Below, in pieces: positions 61,534 through 64,000 of a stretch of DNA of 64,000 nucleotides; position 1 is the first letter of the stretch; each line of letters starts with the position of its first letter. The position numbers and the translations under genes are program-made. This DNA comes from Anseranas semipalmata (taxonomy: Eukaryota; Chordata; Aves; Anseriformes; Anseranatidae): contig VXAA01004301.1 in NCBI GenBank assembly GCA_013399115.1, forward strand, positions 626,085 through 690,084, given 5' to 3'. The notes below the pieces were generated by a model. The model saw nothing but the letters and a program-made list of their open reading frames with translations, made no database searches and was not told the DNA's origin.

Positions 61534-64000
61534 AACAAAGCAGATTATCGTGCCCTAAACACTCCCAGGCTTAGTGCCAGGGCAGTGATGGGGCTGCACA
61601 TGAGCAGCTAGTAGTTCCATTGCTCTATTTATCTAACTCACCATGATTCCTTATGGAGATGATATACATGAGTAACAGGAGCAAATGTATCATTAGTGCT
61701 ATTTAAGCAGCCAAGCAGGATTACTGCCTTCTTGAAATCCTTCTCTTGTGATTATGCCTTGGACCGAAAGACAAGACGGAGCCTGCACAGAACACTTGCA
61801 GGATGATTCATTCTGGAGGGCATGGTTAGGAGCTTACCTTTTAATGCCTACCTTGCACTTGGTTGTATGGCTTTTTGTTTGTTTGAGGATTTTTGATATT
61901 TGATTATCTGATTTCTAAAAAGCAAAGCCTGTGCCAACATTTAAATTACAAAAGTAGCTTCATCCCCTTCACATCCCTCTGTTAGGTTTTAATGCCTAAT
62001 ATGACTTTCTAGCAGCAAATTCAAGAAGGTAAAAATAGCTGTTTGTCTTTTCTTTCTTCTATACTACTTCATAGCTTTAATAAGTGCAAGGGCCCATTTT
62101 AAACTCAGTACTGAACACACACAAATAAATGGTTCGTTTTTCAGTTAGGAGGAAATGATAAGGAACTAAAGTTCCTATAATTCGTAGTTTCTAAGTAGGA
62201 GCTTAAGAAAAAAAATGCAGTCACCTAAATGAGAATTAGTGTGTATGTATATTTCATAATCTCAGCTTTCTGGTAGGACAGAGTATAGATTATAAAACAG
62301 TTAATGAGGAATTTTCCTTCTTTGTCATCTCCTGCTAACATCACTTTCCTTTTTTTGCTTAGCCACTTATAAATAACTGATCCAACTTATGATCAAAGGG
62401 TCGGGTTTGTTTCTGGCATTTCTCCACTGCACAAGAATGCTTTGTAAAGCATGATTAAGCTCCAAACAGTCTGACTTCTGGCAGGTGGAACTGAAGGCAT
62501 CAGGAGTAACTAAGGGTTGTGTGGTCTGTTTTAAACCTAAAAGATCTCCAATATATACTAAGTTATCTATGTATGTACAGATATTTATACACTTAAGATG
62601 CTGCTGTCCATGCTCTGGCACTAAAGAGGTGGGACTTCAGCTGTAAATTTCAGCTACGTGTTTTTATAAAGGGGGAAAAAAACATCAAACAAAACTAGAA
62701 GATCCAAACTAAACTGAAAGTTTTGTTAAAATCAATCTACTCTTTTCTGAGAATCAGTAAATAACACAGGTACGTTATTGAATTTATGACACATATGGTA
62801 TCTTTTTGGTATGAAAGCCCTGTCAGCTGATAGCAAAATTAAGAAAGCATGAAAATTTCCTTTATTTCAAATGCTTCCTCAAAACATGCTTCTTTAGGGG
62901 CTCTTTTTTGCACATGCAGTCTTAAATGAGGCATCTACATAACATTACTATGTGCTCCTTTCCCTCTCATCACTGTGTATCATTCTACAAGTTTAGGCTT
63001 TGCTCCTCTACTGGGCTCTGTGGGACAGTGATACCATCTGAATCATCCACTCTTGTAGAGTGATGTAAAAAAGTAATACACTTTCTACATCTTCTCTTTC
63101 TCCATCCTTCCAGTAATAACTTATTTAATCTTCCTCTGTATAAGCATGTTTCAGTAGTATCTTACTAGAGTTTGTGACCTTAAGTTTCCAATGTGGCAGG
63201 GATGTTTAGGTGTCTCATTTTGTTCCCCACCCAGCTAAAGGTACCTCTGACAAACCATCATTTTCATAGAGTAATGGTTCTTATTCACATTGGCAAGTCA
63301 CATCAGGATTCCCAGTTGCTGTTCATATGTGGAAGTGACTTTTATGGGAATCTGTTCTTTTTCTTTCAGTGGTTTGCTGTCTGTATCAGTTTACTCATCT
63401 AGCTTTTGTTTATCTTGAAGCAAACAGGCTTTTTCCTTTATTCCTTGGGTTCCAGAAATCAAAATGAAAAATTATATTAAAAGATACTGTTGCCAGTATT
63501 TGAAACCCCAAAGACGTTATTGGGCAGAGTAAACACAGTGGTATTACACACCTTGCACAAACTGAAGGAAGTGTAAAGGCTAAATAATAAACTGTGTGGA
63601 TTGTGGGAAGTGAATTTTCAAGCTTTTTGTATCCAGTAGACTGACGGTGACTTTCAGCCCAACAGCATGGGTAAGTGTACGAAAGCCTGCCGCAGCAGAG
63701 TACTCCATGTTTCCTGTCCCCAAAATGCAGTGACAAGTGAAGGGAGGGAACTAGATCATCAGCTTTTGAAAAGGAAGGGATTTGCTTTGAAAAGGGTGGG
63801 AATCTGCGGAGGCAGCTAACATTGTGAAAGTCCTCACTTTTGATAAGATCTTTGATTTTACTTTCCATAATACCTACATAATCTTGAAACAGAACAACAT
63901 CTGCTGTCCTCTGTTGCATACAACTGTTCAAGAGAGAGGAATAACTTTTAAAAGAAACTATTCTATCTTGTCTCTTAAAGGTGCAGGTGGCTTTCTCTTT

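Larger units (their letters stand above)
55873..64000 (+). other. SPTLC3: SPTLC3 intron 4 (incomplete at right edge)
   Basis: Begins GTGAGT. No further SPTLC3 exon is visible to 64000, although the 222-base gap could hide a short one. It contains three CR1 remnants, A and TA simple repeats, and open frames without recognised relatives. The longest gap-free one is 173 codons on the minus strand at 63410-63931. The rest is unremarkable AT-rich intron. Confidence 0.8.

Noticed and set aside
55873..64000. Search for SPTLC3 exon 5 (expected to continue with LDKH-like residues and an MGFATNS motif)
   Set aside because: No such codons with splice sites were found; the exon is presumably to the right of the window or, less likely, in the gap.

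Overview
The window looks like bird nuclear DNA. Its interspersed repeats are nearly all CR1 LINEs of several ages. The sequence is AT-rich, with one split gene carrying canonical GT-AG introns, and there is no bacterial-style gene packing. A 222-base N run (59768-59989) and a single N (13691) show that it comes from a draft assembly. The species cannot be named from the sequence alone.

One protein-coding gene is well supported: the 5' half of SPTLC3 (serine palmitoyltransferase long-chain base subunit 3) on the + strand. Four coding exons are visible at 22695-22805, 52958-53149, 54691-54845 and 55724-55872. They join in frame (intron phases 0, 0, 2, 1) and encode about 202 residues: a variable N-terminus, one membrane segment, and the start of the PLP-dependent alpha-oxoamine synthase fold. 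The remaining exons, including the one with the PLP-binding lysine, lie beyond the right edge. Intron 1 is about 30.2 kb, intron 2 about 1.5 kb and intron 3 about 0.9 kb. Intron 4 runs past the end of the window.

Layout: 1-22.3 kb is upstream intergenic DNA with no recognisable gene, holding CR1 fragments on the minus strand (5.57, 10.2, 16.2 and 17.5 kb), a duplicated 74-bp motif (10.95 and 11.69 kb) and short low-complexity tracts. 22.3-22.7 kb is the probable 5' flank or 5' UTR of SPTLC3. Intron 1 contains a 5'-truncated CR1 with reverse-transcriptase remnants (27.7-29.4 kb), an older CR1 ending in a TTCTTATG-type tail (49.5-50.6 kb), an unidentified codon-like but stop-interrupted stretch on the minus strand (31.8-32.2 kb), and a small GC-rich patch (37.4-37.6 kb). 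Introns 3 and 4 carry more CR1 pieces and A- or AT-rich simple repeats.

I found no new multi-gene system. The items most worth a second look are the unidentified codon-like segment in intron 1, the splice-acceptor-like tract just before the SPTLC3 start codon, the mixed SPTLC2-like and SPTLC3-like residues in exon 4, and a set of short motifs that resemble a very old amniote interspersed repeat.
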